Origin: Cephalotus follicularis
Taxonomy: Eukaryota; Streptophyta; Magnoliopsida; Oxalidales; Cephalotaceae
Direction of reading: 5' to 3'
DNA length: 64,000 bases
Assembly (NCBI GenBank): GCA_001972305.1
Contig: BDDD01001817.1
Location: forward strand, 149,918 to 213,917
Shown here: in pieces, positions 36,065 through 48,563 of the stretch
Layout: each line of letters begins with the position of its first letter
How positions within the stretch are numbered: position 1 is the first letter of the stretch
Position numbers and translations under genes: made by a program
The notes under the pieces: model-generated
Told to the model about the DNA's origin: nothing
The model's database searches: none
What the model saw: the letters and a program-made list of their open reading frames with translations, nothing else

Positions 36065-38040
36065 TCATACGGCATGGTTGCTAAGCTGCGTACGTCCAAT
36101 ATGAGATAATCTTAACGATGGGATCAGAGGTGCCTCTTCATCCACATTCAAATCTGAGGCAGAAATATTTCCTCCACCACCTACATCATTATTGCCGCTG
36201 GGAATGAATATGTCAGAAGACTTCTTCTCCAACTTCCAGTCCTGCAATAACCAACCAATATGAAATCACTCCCAGAAGATGAAAAGTCAACGGACAGCAC
36301 ACGATTAAGATAGGGAGAGACAGTGAGCGAATAAAAAGAAAATAATAAAGGAAGACAAAAGGAAAGAGAAAAAAAAACACTATGAATGGTGTTCCAAATT
36401 TACGACCATAATTTAAGATATAGGTTATGATGCTGAATTCTTTATTCAATGGTAAGATCCTTCGCCATTCATTTACTAATCCAGCCCGAAACAAAAAGAA
36501 ACATATTCATAGAAAAAGTACGCAGATCTAAACGGTAAGATCTGTCGAAAACCAAATTTCTTATGTTTAACTAGATATAAGTTTCTGATGAAAGACCTTT
36601 GCTGTTCTTTCTGGAATAGTTTCAGGTTGTGCTGCACGACCATCCTTAACCTTTATGTAATTGTACATGACAACACCACATAGTGCTGCAAAAAGGAGGC
36701 AGCACATTAATACACAAACACTTAAATCTAAAAATAAACACACTTCTAATAAGTTGAGAAGTACCAATAGCATAGCCAATTATGTTCAGCCCAGTTATTG
36801 TGGACTCTGGAAATACAACAGTTGAAAGGGCTATCAGTATCCAGTCTTTCAGAACACCGGCAACCCTGATGGTGACTGCTCCTGTTCTTCCAATTACTAA
36901 GAATATGGAGAAGTTCAAGGCTAAAGCACAAAGAGCATTGGAAAAGAATATCCAGAAATTGAACTGAATCTGCGAAACTTCCATTATGGGCTTTTCCAGT
37001 AAATACCACGGCACAAACAAGAACACAAAACTGCACAAAAGAAGAGGCAACAAAAAATGAGCAGCTCATGCATAAAATATCTGTCAACCCTCATTTCAAG
37101 CAAATGAAGAAAACATCAATATAACAACAAATCAGTTGCGTAATCGGCATTTTCTTTACAAGGAGCAAAAAAAGGGAAGAGAATGTATATAGATATATTT
37201 TAATTCTAAGTGCTGTTGAACGTGAATTACAGCTCGACCTACATTTATTATTGAGTTGTTTCCATTGATTTGTGTTCCATATATAATGAGATATTGCATA
37301 AGTTATATGCTTATTCAAGGAAGGAAAATGTTAGTTAATACAGACATTTGATTAAAGTTTTGCTCTTTTGAAATTTGAAAAGAAAATAGAAGTCCAGAAA
37401 CATGTAATACAGTACCTGCATGGAGCTATGTAATATAAGCTGGTAATAGGATTTAGAGTCAAGCCCTTCTTTTGTAGAAGGACTTGAGTTAAGACCAGCC
37501 TAAGAGCTTCTGCAAAGATGCCCGTGACCTGGTAAAGTGTGCCTACTATGTTAAAATGAATTTCCCCATACGAGGAAACGACAACTCCAACACTGACCAG
37601 GAGCATGTTTAAGAACACGTCACACCTTGGTTTGTCAGTGCCACACATAACAGCCATTAGGAATGTTGCCACTGGCACTGTACAACAAAATTCAAATATA
37701 AGCAGCTAGTGATTGGGATTAGAGAGCATAAATATGAAGTATAAACTACATGCACTTTGTCTCACATACTTAGAGCTTTGAGCATTTGGATGAAGGCCAC
37801 AGAAATGTACAAGTAAGCAGTGTTACCAAACCTGTATCAGCGAGAAAATTAAAATAGTCAACAAACACTGTTTTTAAGAAAATATCAATACTATACCTAA
37901 GGAGTTGAGAACATTGATAACAAAAAACAATTGAAACGCCTAGGCAAGCCGGTACTGGCCCATCTTAGCACCAAAAAGAACTTCAGACTTAAAGCCAATA
38001 CATCAAAAATTGTAGATTACAAAAACAAACCAGAGAATGT

Positions 38041-38079
<39 letters not shown>

Positions 38080-40310
38080 TACATTCTCTTATTTGAAAAG
38101 TTTAAATTTTAAATGAAACAAAGACATTATGAAAGGAAGACGAAAGTCTAGCAGAATAAAAAATGCAAATAGTCAAAAGGCAATAACCAAATCAGAACAT
38201 AATTAAACAGAAACCACTTATTACACATAAGAATCAGCATAAGAGGTTATCTTATACGCCAATAAAAGCCCCGTTCTATCACATTAAGTGCTTACCAAAG
38301 ACTTGCTGCAAAGAATGCACTTATTGGTATTACGCATGTAGCATATCTGGCACATGGAAAGAAAATTTTCCATAAAGACAGGTTTAAAAAAGTAAATGGG
38401 TGATTGGGGGTGGGTGGGGGGCACGTGTGAATCATAACTGGTGAAAGTACAAAACCACATTACTTACATTTCAAATGACATTTTGATGGGAGTTACAACC
38501 TGCACGTGGAAAAGATACTATATGACCTTAAGCAATAGAAAGGGAGAGCAGATAAACATACAGAAACAGAGTAAGCACAGAGCTGTTAATGCCATATTTT
38601 ACTTATGCAGCTGGGAAAACAATTCTAATTTAAAATGAAAAAGATGATCTGACCATCCTTTCGCAGCATAAGATGCAGAACAACAAATACACAAGCATAA
38701 TGTAAGTCTCCAATCGACGCCTAACTTATAATGAAGTATAGTTACATGGCCATCAGAACACACAATCGAGTAGGGATGCCCCAAGTAAAGTTCCAACTAT
38801 GAAATTATAAGCAAATATCCGGAAACACCAAGTGAACCTCCAAGTGAACATCATGGAAGCGAAAGTAATACACACACAATCGAGCAGGGAAGTGACATAA
38901 AGACGAAGAATTTCAAGATAGGCTTCTTTGCATACTCCATAAGCAAAAGAATCAAGAAAACTAAAAAAAAAATCTTTTCGTTTTATGATTTCTTTACGTG
39001 ATTGGTCACAGAGAACTAGTTGAATGTCTTTGTATTATATTAAAGCTAACTAAGAGTGTTTTCCTTTTATCTAAAATTATTTGTAGCACCAATTATAAGA
39101 TTGTGAGACTTATATATCTGAAAAAATCCTTAAAAGTGCAAAATGAGAAAATTACTCCACTGTGCCGAGCTAGAATGTCATATCCTTCACACTACTGACC
39201 CCACCATTGTTTGAGAGAGGTGGTTGCAATTAGTTGGCAGACAGTGAAAAATGTAGTGACATCTTAAGAAAAGGAGATGAGTGATAAAAGAAACCATCAT
39301 GGTAAAATTTAAAGCATATCCATAATAGGAACCATACCTTGAATACACGAACAAGGAGAAAAGCTACTACTCCAGAAAATCCCATATGAATCATAGTAAG
39401 TGTTATAGGAAATGGGAAATTGAAGTATTTTGGGGACAGAACCCACTGCAATAAAATTCAAAAAGCCCTTCTTCAACAAGTAGATAAATCCAAAATAAAA
39501 TTAAGAAATTATATCTTAAGATTCAGCTCACCACATGAACCATGTGATACCCAAAAAGACACGGTACATAAAAGTGTAGATAGGTGATATTTACTGTGTC
39601 GTTTTGAGAGAGACCAAATGACAGCTCTCACAAGCCTGTGCCTAAAGCACATCATAAAATATAAGTTCGTACACCAAAAACAGATATGGAGCAGGTAACC
39701 AACAGACGTGAAAGAAAAAATTACATAGTCTAAATCTTTGCTGCACAAATAAAATCTCAAACCACGAATATTATTTTAGGCAACATCATCTAAGGCAGCG
39801 GCCAAACACTTTTTATCAAGTTGATCTTAAATAATATCTGGAACTGAATAGTTCCCATTCCCAAAACATCAGGATGGTAACCCTTGGTACATTAGGTCCC
39901 CAAAATAAGGCATTGCCTGAACAGAAACGCATACAAAGGGTAGAACAAAGAATAAGCTAAATGTAACCCAAGAATTGGACACAGATAATCGTTCTGACAA
40001 GCATAATCGAATAACAAAAGGATTTAAACCCTAGAAAGAGAGACATCTTAAACAACGAAAGCATTCAAAATCGACTATAATTCTACTGAAAAAAAAAATT
40101 CAAGAATATCACAAAAGAAAATCCAAGAAAAAGATTACTAGGACAAGGTAGAGTATAGTACAGTAATAGTTATGGAAATATATTATTAAAAAATAAAAAA
40201 GGGAGAGAGGGGGATTAGGTTACCTTGTTGTACAAAATAACTCCAGAGGAAAGCAAAATGTAGATTAACAAGTAAAGATAAGTGAGCACAAGCGGCTTGT
40301 TCACCATCAT
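36065..40310 (-). CDS. Nucleotide-sugar/triose-phosphate translocator family protein, KT group
   Basis: Multi-pass carrier of the NST/TPT (drug/metabolite transporter) family. Nine exons (40310-40224, 39445-39338, 38499-38468, 38346-38296, 37831-37770, 37677-37416, 37030-36765, 36685-36597, 36241-36065) join in phase to 377 residues. About ten hydrophobic segments are visible, with landmarks YNKWVLSPKYFNFPFPITLT, GTDKPRCDVF, SYGEIHFNIVGT, ALRLVLTQVLLQKKGLTLNP and RTGAVTIRVAGVLKDW. The KT dipeptide that names the group is not checked residue by residue. The cytosolic tail is acidic and ends DEEAPLIPSLRLSHIGRTQL. It closely resembles Arabidopsis At3g17430/At1g48230 from memory, whose substrate I do not know. 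Intact; the leader may contain introns upstream of 40310. Confidence 0.93.
38044..38077. repeat. (TG)n microsatellite in a transporter intron
   Basis: About 17 TG units in the intron between 38296 and 37831. Likely polymorphic. Confidence 0.95.
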
Positions 40311-40611
40311 CTTCCCCCACACTCTAAATTAATATTTTAGCAATTTTTGATCCCTACACCATCATCACTATAATTCAATCTTCTTTTTTATATTGTTACC
40401 TGAATAAAATCAATATTAGCAACATTAACTGCAATTCATAAACAAATTACAAAAAACACTAATCGAAGGAAAGAAAAAAACCGAATCTGCATCCGGAATC
40501 AGTGAGACTACAACTAAAATCCGTTGAATAAAACATATTAAAATCGGCAAATGCGAAATCAAATCCGATCGGTGTAAAAGATTAAGCAATACAGCACTGG
40601 TATTTACCTTG

Positions 40612-40637
40612 TGGTGGTGGTGGTGGTGGTGGTGGTG
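40612..40637. repeat. (GGT)n microsatellite in the transporter leader
   Basis: Nine near-perfect triplets, reading (ACC)n in the direction of the gene. They end just before a CACAAG-GTAAAT donor-like site near 40608, so they probably lie in a 5'-UTR exon. Confidence 0.8.
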
Positions 40638-40760
40638 AAATCAAGAATTGGGAACAGCGATTCTGAGATTTGAGATTTGGTTTGGTGAGCTGAAAGTGAA
40701 AGAAATTAAAGAATCGCTTGTAACTTGTCATAAATATTATTATTATGCCATTTATATACA

Positions 40761-40761
<1 letters not shown>

Positions 40762-40791
<30 letters not shown>
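40762..40791. repeat. (CT)n microsatellite upstream of the transporter
   Basis: About 15 CT units, reading GA in the direction of the gene. GA-rich tracts near transcription starts are common in plants. Confidence 0.85.
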
Positions 40792-40795
<4 letters not shown>

Positions 40796-40799
40796 TGCT

Positions 40800-41395
40800 T
40801 TGCTGGTAGTAAGTAACAAAACAAATACTGTTTATTATCAGCTGATTAAAACAATATTTTGTTGGGCTCATGTCATGATGGCAGTTTTATCTTTCTTGGC
40901 CTATATATATGGATTCTTATTTTGTAGTTGTTCCTGTTTTGTGATTATACGATAACATTCACTTTATTGGGCTCCAAATGGCTTATGTGACACCAGTACT
41001 TTCAGGTTTGAGGATCCAAACTTGACTTCATTAAAGAGTTTTATTGGACCACTTTATGTACAACTCGTTTGTCTTATGATTTTTACATTAGACGCATCAA
41101 ACAAGTAAGACAATAATAACTCTAGGGTGAGAGATTTATTTTTACTTGGTAGCAAACTTATATTGTTTATCTTCCTATCTTATACTCCTTAATTAAAATA
41201 TGTGCATTTTATAAACCTTTAGACCTAAATTAATTTGTGATAATGGATCCTCTCTCCAATAATTATGTAGTTATCACAAATAACTTGAAAAACGAATATA
41301 TGTATATTTGAATGTCTGTATATATTTGACGGAGAGTTTGATTCGCGACATCTTTCATAAGAGTGAAATATTTTTCATGAATGTTTATAGATGTC
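40800..41395. other. Transporter upstream region, nothing further recognised
   Basis: AT-rich spacer leading into the transposon-rich right half. No coding sequence is supported. Confidence 0.45.
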
Positions 41396-41845
41396 GGAGT
41401 TTGGTTTGAAGATTTTTAAAACATTCTCGAGAATCTTACATTTCCATAAGAATCCCATTGGAATCATTTACTCGTAAAATATGAGAATGTGATTCCCACT
41501 AAAAATGATGAGAATCCAACATTCTCATAAGAATAAACAATAAAATTACTCTTTTACCCCTCTTTTTTAGTATGTGAATTAGTTTTATATATATATTATT
41601 TATTATAATTAAATCATCGTAATCTAATATGATATATAGTAATAGTATTATAAAATTTTTACTTAGATTCCTACCACATTCTTATGTTGAACCAAATATT
41701 GGAATGAAACATTTTTGAAAATCCATATTGTTGAACCAAACATTATCATGGAAATGACATTCCCAGGAATAAGATGTCCGAGAATATGATTTCTATGAAT
41801 GTTACATTCTCACAGATGATGCCCCAAACCAAACGCCCCATGAAT
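41396..41845. mobile_element. MITE-like non-autonomous DNA transposon
   Basis: The left end contains GGAGTTTGGTTTG and the right end the reverse complement CAAACCAAACGCC. Internal words such as gagaatgtgattccca and ctcttttacccct are typical of a common plant PIF/Harbinger-like MITE family. About 450 bp, with no coding capacity. Exact ends and target duplication are not resolved. Confidence 0.55.
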
Positions 41846-42067
41846 GTCTATAGGTATATTAGGTGCATGTAGTAGTATCACTTTCACTTCTTTTGAGATG
41901 CAAAAAACAAATCCCATACAATTGATATATCCGAAGGCTACCAATTGCCATGATTAATATTAGGGTTAAGGTACAGATCGATTACCCTTGAAACTTTGGG
42001 GAGGAGGTCAAATGCCCCTATATACTTTCATTTCGCTCAAATGAAGTATCAAATTTGTAGAGTTTGA

Positions 42068-42263
42068 TGGTGTGACTGTTAACAATTTTGACGTGACATT
42101 AATGTTTGCTAAAGTGACACCAATAAAAATAAAATAAAGGGACTGATTATTGACAACGTCGTTACAATTTCTCTTAGTTTAGGGCATTATGATTCATTTT
42201 TTGGAAAGCACGTCTGCAAACATCAATGTCATGTCATAATTGTTAACACTCATGTCACTACCG
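42068..42263. repeat. Inverted repeat with about 50-bp arms
   Basis: Arms at about 42068-42118 and 42208-42263 share gttaacaattttgacgtgac and atgtttgc in opposite orientation. The flanks (cccttgaaactttggggagg) look like a plant MULE-type MITE. The class is inferred. Confidence 0.5.
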
Positions 42264-43424
42264 TTATAATTTTTATTAGTATGAGATGTTAATTAATCCA
42301 AATTATAAGTGAAAATCTGTACACCCTAAGAACTCAAAAATCTTATCCATTTGTGTCAACCATTCTTCGGAGGCAACGACATATGAATCCCCTGAGAAGT
42401 GTGGAGGATTTAGCTCCAAGAACCTAATAAAAGGATCATTCCTGACCAATAAGTATTGGTCACATATATATCAAGTCTTATGAATCCATACAATTCAAAG
42501 ATAATAACAGTATATGTACCGATGCCAACCAAGATCCATCTTAGATGTCCACACAACTCAGTCTATCTCACTGCAATTCATCACCTGGACCTGACCCATT
42601 CCATTACAATGAAATGAGTCAGCGACATATGGTCGTGTAGGATATACTATGTGCCATGTAATGCAACAATATAATAGTATGCCATGTAATGCAACAGTAC
42701 AACCATATATATATATATGCATGACATATTATATGCATGAATGCCAAATTGTGAACAGTTTCAATATACAATCGTCCCTAAGCGGGGTATACTTGGCTAG
42801 TCCTAATCACATCAAAGGCAATAAGCCTGCAGACACTCCATAAAACAAACCATAACCATCAATGAGGACAATCAATCAGTAGTTCTTGTAAGAAGAAAAA
42901 AGAGTTTATAGTCATTTTAGGTGTTAAGTGCATAGGATGTATAACTTTAATTTTCATTAAAGTGGCTCTAAAACATAAAAATCACATAAACTAACTCCAT
43001 AAACGAATACAAAAAACCTAGGATCGCTAATCAACAGCCCAATCAAACAATATAAACATACATAGAAGGATAGAGTTTATACCGAGCAACCAACTCCTTC
43101 CTTCAAGAATCCGTTCTGAGACTTCAAGCTTTTACTCAAGAACGAACAACAGCGGAATAACGAATAAAACAAACTCATATATGTCTAATCCTAATCTAGG
43201 ATCAATATAGGGAATGTAGTGCTCAGTGTAAGCAGTACACCACCTATAGAAATCAAACTGTGGTGTTTACGATAATAGTATTTGCTTTCTCTCTTTTTCT
43301 CTTTTGTTCTCTAAAAACAAAGAAACCAGTGTTTACTCTCTCTTTGCAAAACACGTTCCAGACAAAGAGCAAGAATCAAGTCCCACTATTAAAAAACGTG
43401 TTTCACTCTTATATCAAAACCAGA

Positions 43425-44100
43425 CCAGTGATTTGATCCACCAAATGTGGATCAACATTGTGTCAGCCATTATGAAAACGTGTTAAGTGGATTTCATTCC
43501 ATGAATGCATATCCCATTTCCATTCCTGGTGATTTAACAACTGCATTACCATATACAGTCGCATGACACATTCACCAACCGTCCAGGTTCACTCTCTTTT
43601 ATGCATCCAATGCATATCAAGTTATGATCCACCAATTGTGAATCATCATTAAGCCTGCCAAATCAAGAAAAGTTGTTAATGGAATTCATTCCTTGAATGA
43701 ATTCCACTTTCCTTTCATTGTCGTCATGTCCATTTCTAAAATGCATGACATATGGCTTTACCAAGTTTGTCATTGCATGACTTATACATTATCCAATAAT
43801 GCAGATACGATATCATGCAAGGAAGAAAACGTGTTCTCTTCCTACAGCAGCCAATGAGTAGAGAGATTAGCATGTTGTCTTCTCATTTATCCAATGTCAT
43901 GATCCACACATAATGGATCACCATAATGAAAACATGTTTAACAATATTTCATTCCTAAAATAGAAATCTCATTCCATTCATGTCACCATGACAAATGGTT
44001 GTTTCCATTTCCTGTTAACTGCCATATTTGGTTATCCAATAACCATAACACGTCAATGTTGCATGCACCAGCCAAACGTGTTCTCCATGCAGCCAACCAA
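43425..44100. repeat. Divergent tandem repeat, three units of about 200-270 bp
   Basis: Each unit has a word like gatccaccaaatgtggatca, then a-rich gaaaacgtgtt, then ggaattcattcc-type sequence and cccatttccattcc. Units begin near 43432, 43623 and 43895. Divergence is substantial. Confidence 0.5.
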
Positions 44101-45504
44101 TGAGAAGAGAAATTGAGAGATAAAATAATAATGAAATTATTATTTAATACTATGACCATATTAGTATATTACGTCAACTAGACAGTCACGTAACATCACT
44201 AATTACACCACAATATATCATGTGCTATCACATGTTATATAACAATACAATATATGTATCTGATACATATACTCGTGAGGCGGGACCCAAAAATCCGAAA
44301 TTAATCGGTAACGATAGTGTGTTACTAAGACGTATTGCTCTTAAGTAAACTTATCATAAATAGTCCTTGACTACTTTTAAGACCATGAACCTATGACTAT
44401 CATATTCCAGGTGCGTAAATTAATCCCTTGATTAATTTCCATAATTAAGCACGTTTACGATACATCCGATACTTTATCCTGACAATAGTTACCGTGTAAT
44501 ATAATCCCTTGTCATCCTCGGCTCCGATCACGGCCTAGGGTATACGTGTCAACCCTAGATATGTCGGTATATATAAATCCATATTTTACCATCATGACTA
44601 TCGACAAACCTTTCCAAAAACCCTAGGTTCTAGCTCGCCATAACCTAGCCAAGTATTTCAAAGTCCATAATGAATACAGATGCTATAGAGCCTATCACCC
44701 TCACATCAGGTGTGACGATTCCTTGTTGTGCACTAACTTACATTCACATAAATCCTGTAAGACCCAAAAGCTGCCTATTTGCCAATCCTGTGAAAGAACT
44801 AGGTAGGGCAAAAATCAAAGTCAGACAATCTCTATGCAATGCACAGTAGCCGCTCAGGTCTAAGGATCAGACAAGACCATCAAGAACTCGCTAGACTCGA
44901 GAGTCTATACACTACTGTCTCAGATGGGAAACTCTACTGACACGGGATATGTGACCATCCAAATAGAATTCCCATGGTGGGTCAAGTTCAGTGTATATGC
45001 TTCCAGCACGCACCCATCATTTGCTTTAGGATTCAATCCAAGTGGCAATGAGATACTCCACCCTCCCATTCGCGAGAGCAAGCACAATACGGCAAGTTTG
45101 TCCGGTTCATGAATGCCCAAAGTAAGTGAACCTATGACTTGGAACAATTTAATCACAGGGAATAAGGAAGTCGTTCTCATAGCCCTAGGCTCGACAACCA
45201 ACCCTTTGATATGACAGGGCACCATATATGTAAGCAGTGTCATGCTTCGATTATGTGATAAAACATATACGGTTATGCCAATAATTAAATATCATTTGCA
45301 CAATGTAACATGGATAGAACAAGACTGCATAATTGAGAAGAGTACAAGTACATCCAGCCACCTAGTGGCTTGACGGGTCACACTCTCTCTAACAGTTCTG
45401 AGTATTACTCTGCCCCTCCGACCTGAGATAGTATTGCCACCGACTACCTACCTTTTCAAGGTCGTAGCCGAGTGGGTCGAGATAACACTAAACACATCAT
45501 TTAT

Positions 45505-45625
45505 ACGATAAGGCTTGTTTACATGGTCCCAGCCAATGATACGATAGGGTTTGTTCACAATGGTCTCAACCATTATCATGATAGGACTTGTTCACAATGG
45601 TCCCAGTCCAATATTCTGATATTCC
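45505..45625. repeat. Short tandem repeat, three units of about 37 bp
   Basis: Units contain gataggrcttgttcacaatg and gtcccagccaat. They are imperfect but in register. Confidence 0.6.
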
Positions 45626-46212
45626 CCAATATGATGTGTTTTAACATTCATAACATTCATGATGAAAATGAAGATTATGAATGGGTTATCTCTTAGGTCT
45701 CAAACAATAACCATCACAGTCGTAACCCGTAATACCCATAACCCATAATCATGCCATTTTGCTGAAGAAATGATAGAGACCTAATAAAAAGGATCACGTA
45801 TGATCCATATCCGTCAAAACCATTTTAAAAACATTTCAATAACTATTTAGATAATCATTTCTTTCTATAAACATTTCGATAATATTTCGATAATCATTTT
45901 GTTAGTCCCTATCGGAGTTTGTAAAGAAATGGGAAGGAAGTCAAACTAGGATATCCGCGTCCAGATGTCCCAATGGAACTATCCTAACCATTTTTGAAAT
46001 CCATTTCAAAATCCATTTTAATTGTTATAAAGCACTTTTATAAAAATTATCTCTTAAAAGTTTACTTTAGAAGATCAATTTAGAAATCAAAGATGTTAAA
46101 GAGGATTTTCACATGATACAAGGCCTTAGAGAAGCTTCATATGGAATCAATTTGGAGAGAAAACTGTTTGAAATCGGAAACTATGTAAAGCAGTGAAATT
46201 CGACTAAGACAG

Positions 46213-46403
46213 GGCATTAGGCGTCGAAACTTAGCACTAGGCGTCGACGCTTAGCGCCTAAGCATGGACTGTCTGTGCTGGGCGTCGACGCTTAATGTTA
46301 AGCGTCACTGGTTTAAAAGGAAAGAACACAAAGCGACGACGGTTTTAGTATTAAAGGCATAAAGCGTCAAGAGGTTTAGTTTTGAAAGCATAAAGCGTCG
46401 ACG
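46213..46403. repeat. Array of GGCGTCGACGCTTA-type motifs
   Basis: About seven copies of GCGTCGACGCTTA or close variants (GGCGTCGAAACTTA, AAGCGTCGACGG, AAGCGACGACGG) in 190 bp at the right end of the unclassified repeat. It is the same GTCGA-centred idea as the other arrays but with its own flanking bases. Confidence 0.75.
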
Positions 46404-46452
46404 GTTTTGACAGAAAATGCAGTTTACAAAACAGTTCACAAATCAGTGAAAC

Positions 46453-46603
46453 TGTAAGAAGTCTAGAGGGGGGGTGAATAGACTTATAAAAATTAACTAG
46501 CAAAAATACCACAATCAATTTAAATTCAATCACACAAATACAGAAATATAAAGAGTGTAGGGTTGAGAGAGATTGCAAACAGACGGGGTGGCAAAGGCCA
46601 ACA
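46453..46603 (-). repeat. 3' LTR (short form) of the Sirevirus-like element
   Basis: Its two ends match the two ends of the 1.13 kb LTR at 51517-52643. It starts TGTTGGCCTTTGCC on the minus strand and ends CTTCTTACA-like at 46453. Confidence 0.8.
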
Positions 46604-47226
46604 ATCTCCCCCTTTTTGATGATTGACAAAACATGCGTATTTTGCATAAATTCTTGACAACCTAACCATATTTAGTTCTAAAGTTCAATTTTATCAATTG
46701 TATCATGACCAGTGCATAAGAAGGTATAGATTATATCACAATGCACTTGCACATCATTAGAGAACATAAAATTTCATAATGCAACTTTCCAAATGCAAAC
46801 TTTTCTCCACATATTTATGCAACTTCTCCCCCTTTTTGTACTTTCCCCCAAATGCTAAACCAAATGCTATATACAAATCATCCCCCAAATGCAATGCAAA
46901 ATATATTTCTCCCCCTTTTTGTCAAACAACAAAAAGAGACATGGAAGCTTCCCCTCAACCAAAGCATGGATTGAAGAGCTCCCCCTCAACATATGCATTC
47001 ATATTCAATTTTAACAATAAGATCAAAGCAATAAGAGGAACCACATACATTCAACACAAAGCAATAAAGATTGAAACACATTACCATTAAACACTTTAAA
47101 ACATCAAGTACATTAACCAACACAACTTGTCTTTTACAAACCATAAGTCATCAACAACTGAAGAGAGATATTACAAATTCAAAGTTCACCAAAACAAGGA
47201 AAACATGAGAATGCAACTAATGTAGC

Positions 47227-48375
47227 TCAAGAGGAATCGAGAGGAGGGTGCTGAGGAAATGCATTTTGAAACATCTGAAGACTATTGGCTTGGCCCTGAA
47301 TGATAGTGGCTTGACCCTGAATGATAGTGGCTTGACCCTCACTAAACTGGTCCATTCTACCTTTGAGGTACTCGATATTGGCTTGAGCAAGGTCCATCCT
47401 AGCCTGAAGTGACTCCAGGGTAGGCCTGCTGTTGCTGCTACTCGTGCCAACACTTGGCCGCATCTCAAACTGCTGACCATCATCCTCATTGTCATCCTCA
47501 TCATCTCCAGCTCTAACATTTGGTTGTTCTCTCATTTGTTCTCTACCCCCGCCTTGTAACTTAACCCACACTCCATCCTCAAATCGAATGTTACAAAGTC
47601 TAAGCCCAGCCTTATTAACCAACTGCTTATGAGATGGTTTGACATACTGCTCATCATCAGGAATGTTTAGGTTTAGAGATTCGAATATCCTACTCAAAAG
47701 CATAGGATAAGGAGTATGATTGGGTCTAGATAACAAGTGGTTGACAATTAGATAAGGAAGGTTTATGGGAGTTCCATTCTTGACACAAGCTACGAATTTG
47801 AGGTCTCGCTCCGAAGGGAGAGTGTGCGAGCCTTCTCTAGGTAGGAAAGTGTTTGTGACAAGTAAGAGAATGATCCTAGTGGCAATAGGTAGATGGCTAC
47901 TAGTCACATTCATAATTGGGTTAACATTGGGTTGTTCCAAGCAAATCCCTAAGGCCTCCATTTTTCCAACATCATTAAAATGTGTTATTCCAGAATTGGG
48001 AATTTCTAGGGTTTCAGCAATCAATTCAGGAGTAATGGATATGGGATTGCCTAGGACAAAAGAATTAGAAATGCAAGAGGTTGAGCTATCAAGATTGGCA
48101 TAAAACAATTTGACAAGTCTAGGGTAAATGACATGTGATGAGCAAAGATAGTCAAACCAACCCATTCCTTCTAACCAAGTCATGACAATAGCTAGATTAC
48201 TAACTAAAACATCTCTAGTTAGTCATTTTTCAAAATGTAATTTCACAAAGCTAAAGACGAAATTATACCGAATATCTTTCTCTTTGGAAAGAAAGAGGGT
48301 GTTGTCGTAGTCCAATTCCGCTTGTGAAGCCCTTGGTTGCCTAGAAGCCGTGCTATTTTGTCTTTTTGGTGCCAT
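47227..48375 (-). pseudogene. Third ORF of the Sirevirus-like element (plant transposon protein domain plus coiled coil), fossil
   Basis: It lies between RNase H and the 3' LTR, the position where Sireviruses may carry an extra ORF. It opens with a basic segment (MAPKRQNSTASRQPRASQ). A globular domain follows that resembles the 'putative plant transposon protein' family (WFDYLCSSHVIYPRLVKLFY, IPNSGITHF, HLPIATRIILLLV). It ends in an acidic patch and a coiled coil (LESLQARMDLAQANIEYLKG). No transmembrane segment is evident, so a viral envelope role is not supported by the sequence. About one break is present. Confidence 0.7.
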
Positions 48376-48491
48376 TTGAGTTGAATGCAGGTCGAATTTA
48401 AGAGAGTTTAGGGTTTAGGGAGTTTTTAATTTGAGAGAATGTGAGAGAGGCAGGAGGAATTCGGGTATTAAAACCCTAATTCTCGCACTTC

Positions 48492-48563
48492 CAGTCGACT
48501 GGGCCATTAATGCCAGTCGACTGGATGGCAGGCAGTCGACTGGACAAATTGTCCAGTCGACTG
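48492..48563. repeat. Four perfect CAGTCGACTG palindromes upstream of the third ORF
   Basis: They lie at 48492-48501, 48514-48523, 48533-48542 and 48554-48563, with 9-12 bp spacers. All four are identical and self-complementary. They sit between RNase H and the third ORF, about 120-190 bp upstream of its first methionine at 48375. Confidence 0.9.

Larger units (their letters stand above)
42300..46452. mobile_element. Unclassified dispersed repeat, left part (LTR-retrotransposon-like, non-coding)
   Basis: No frame of note is present. Positions about 44200-45390 are similar to 53100-54380 in the same orientation; shared words include tgtcaaccctaga, aggtctaaggatcagacaag, caagaactcgcta and tgaacctatgactt. 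The segment continues without loss into 52649 once the Sirevirus-like insertion is removed. It carries its own motif array at its right end. It could be a large non-autonomous LTR element (LARD-like) or a large LTR; I cannot decide. Confidence 0.5.

Noticed and set aside
44924-45243. Opposing open frames of about 60-107 residues in the unclassified repeat
   Set aside because: The corresponding region of the second copy (53875-54189) gives a different protein, so no reading frame is conserved.
47227-48375. Retroviral-type envelope gene
   Set aside because: It is in the envelope position, but no signal peptide or membrane segment can be seen. The domain looks like a plant transposon protein with a coiled coil.
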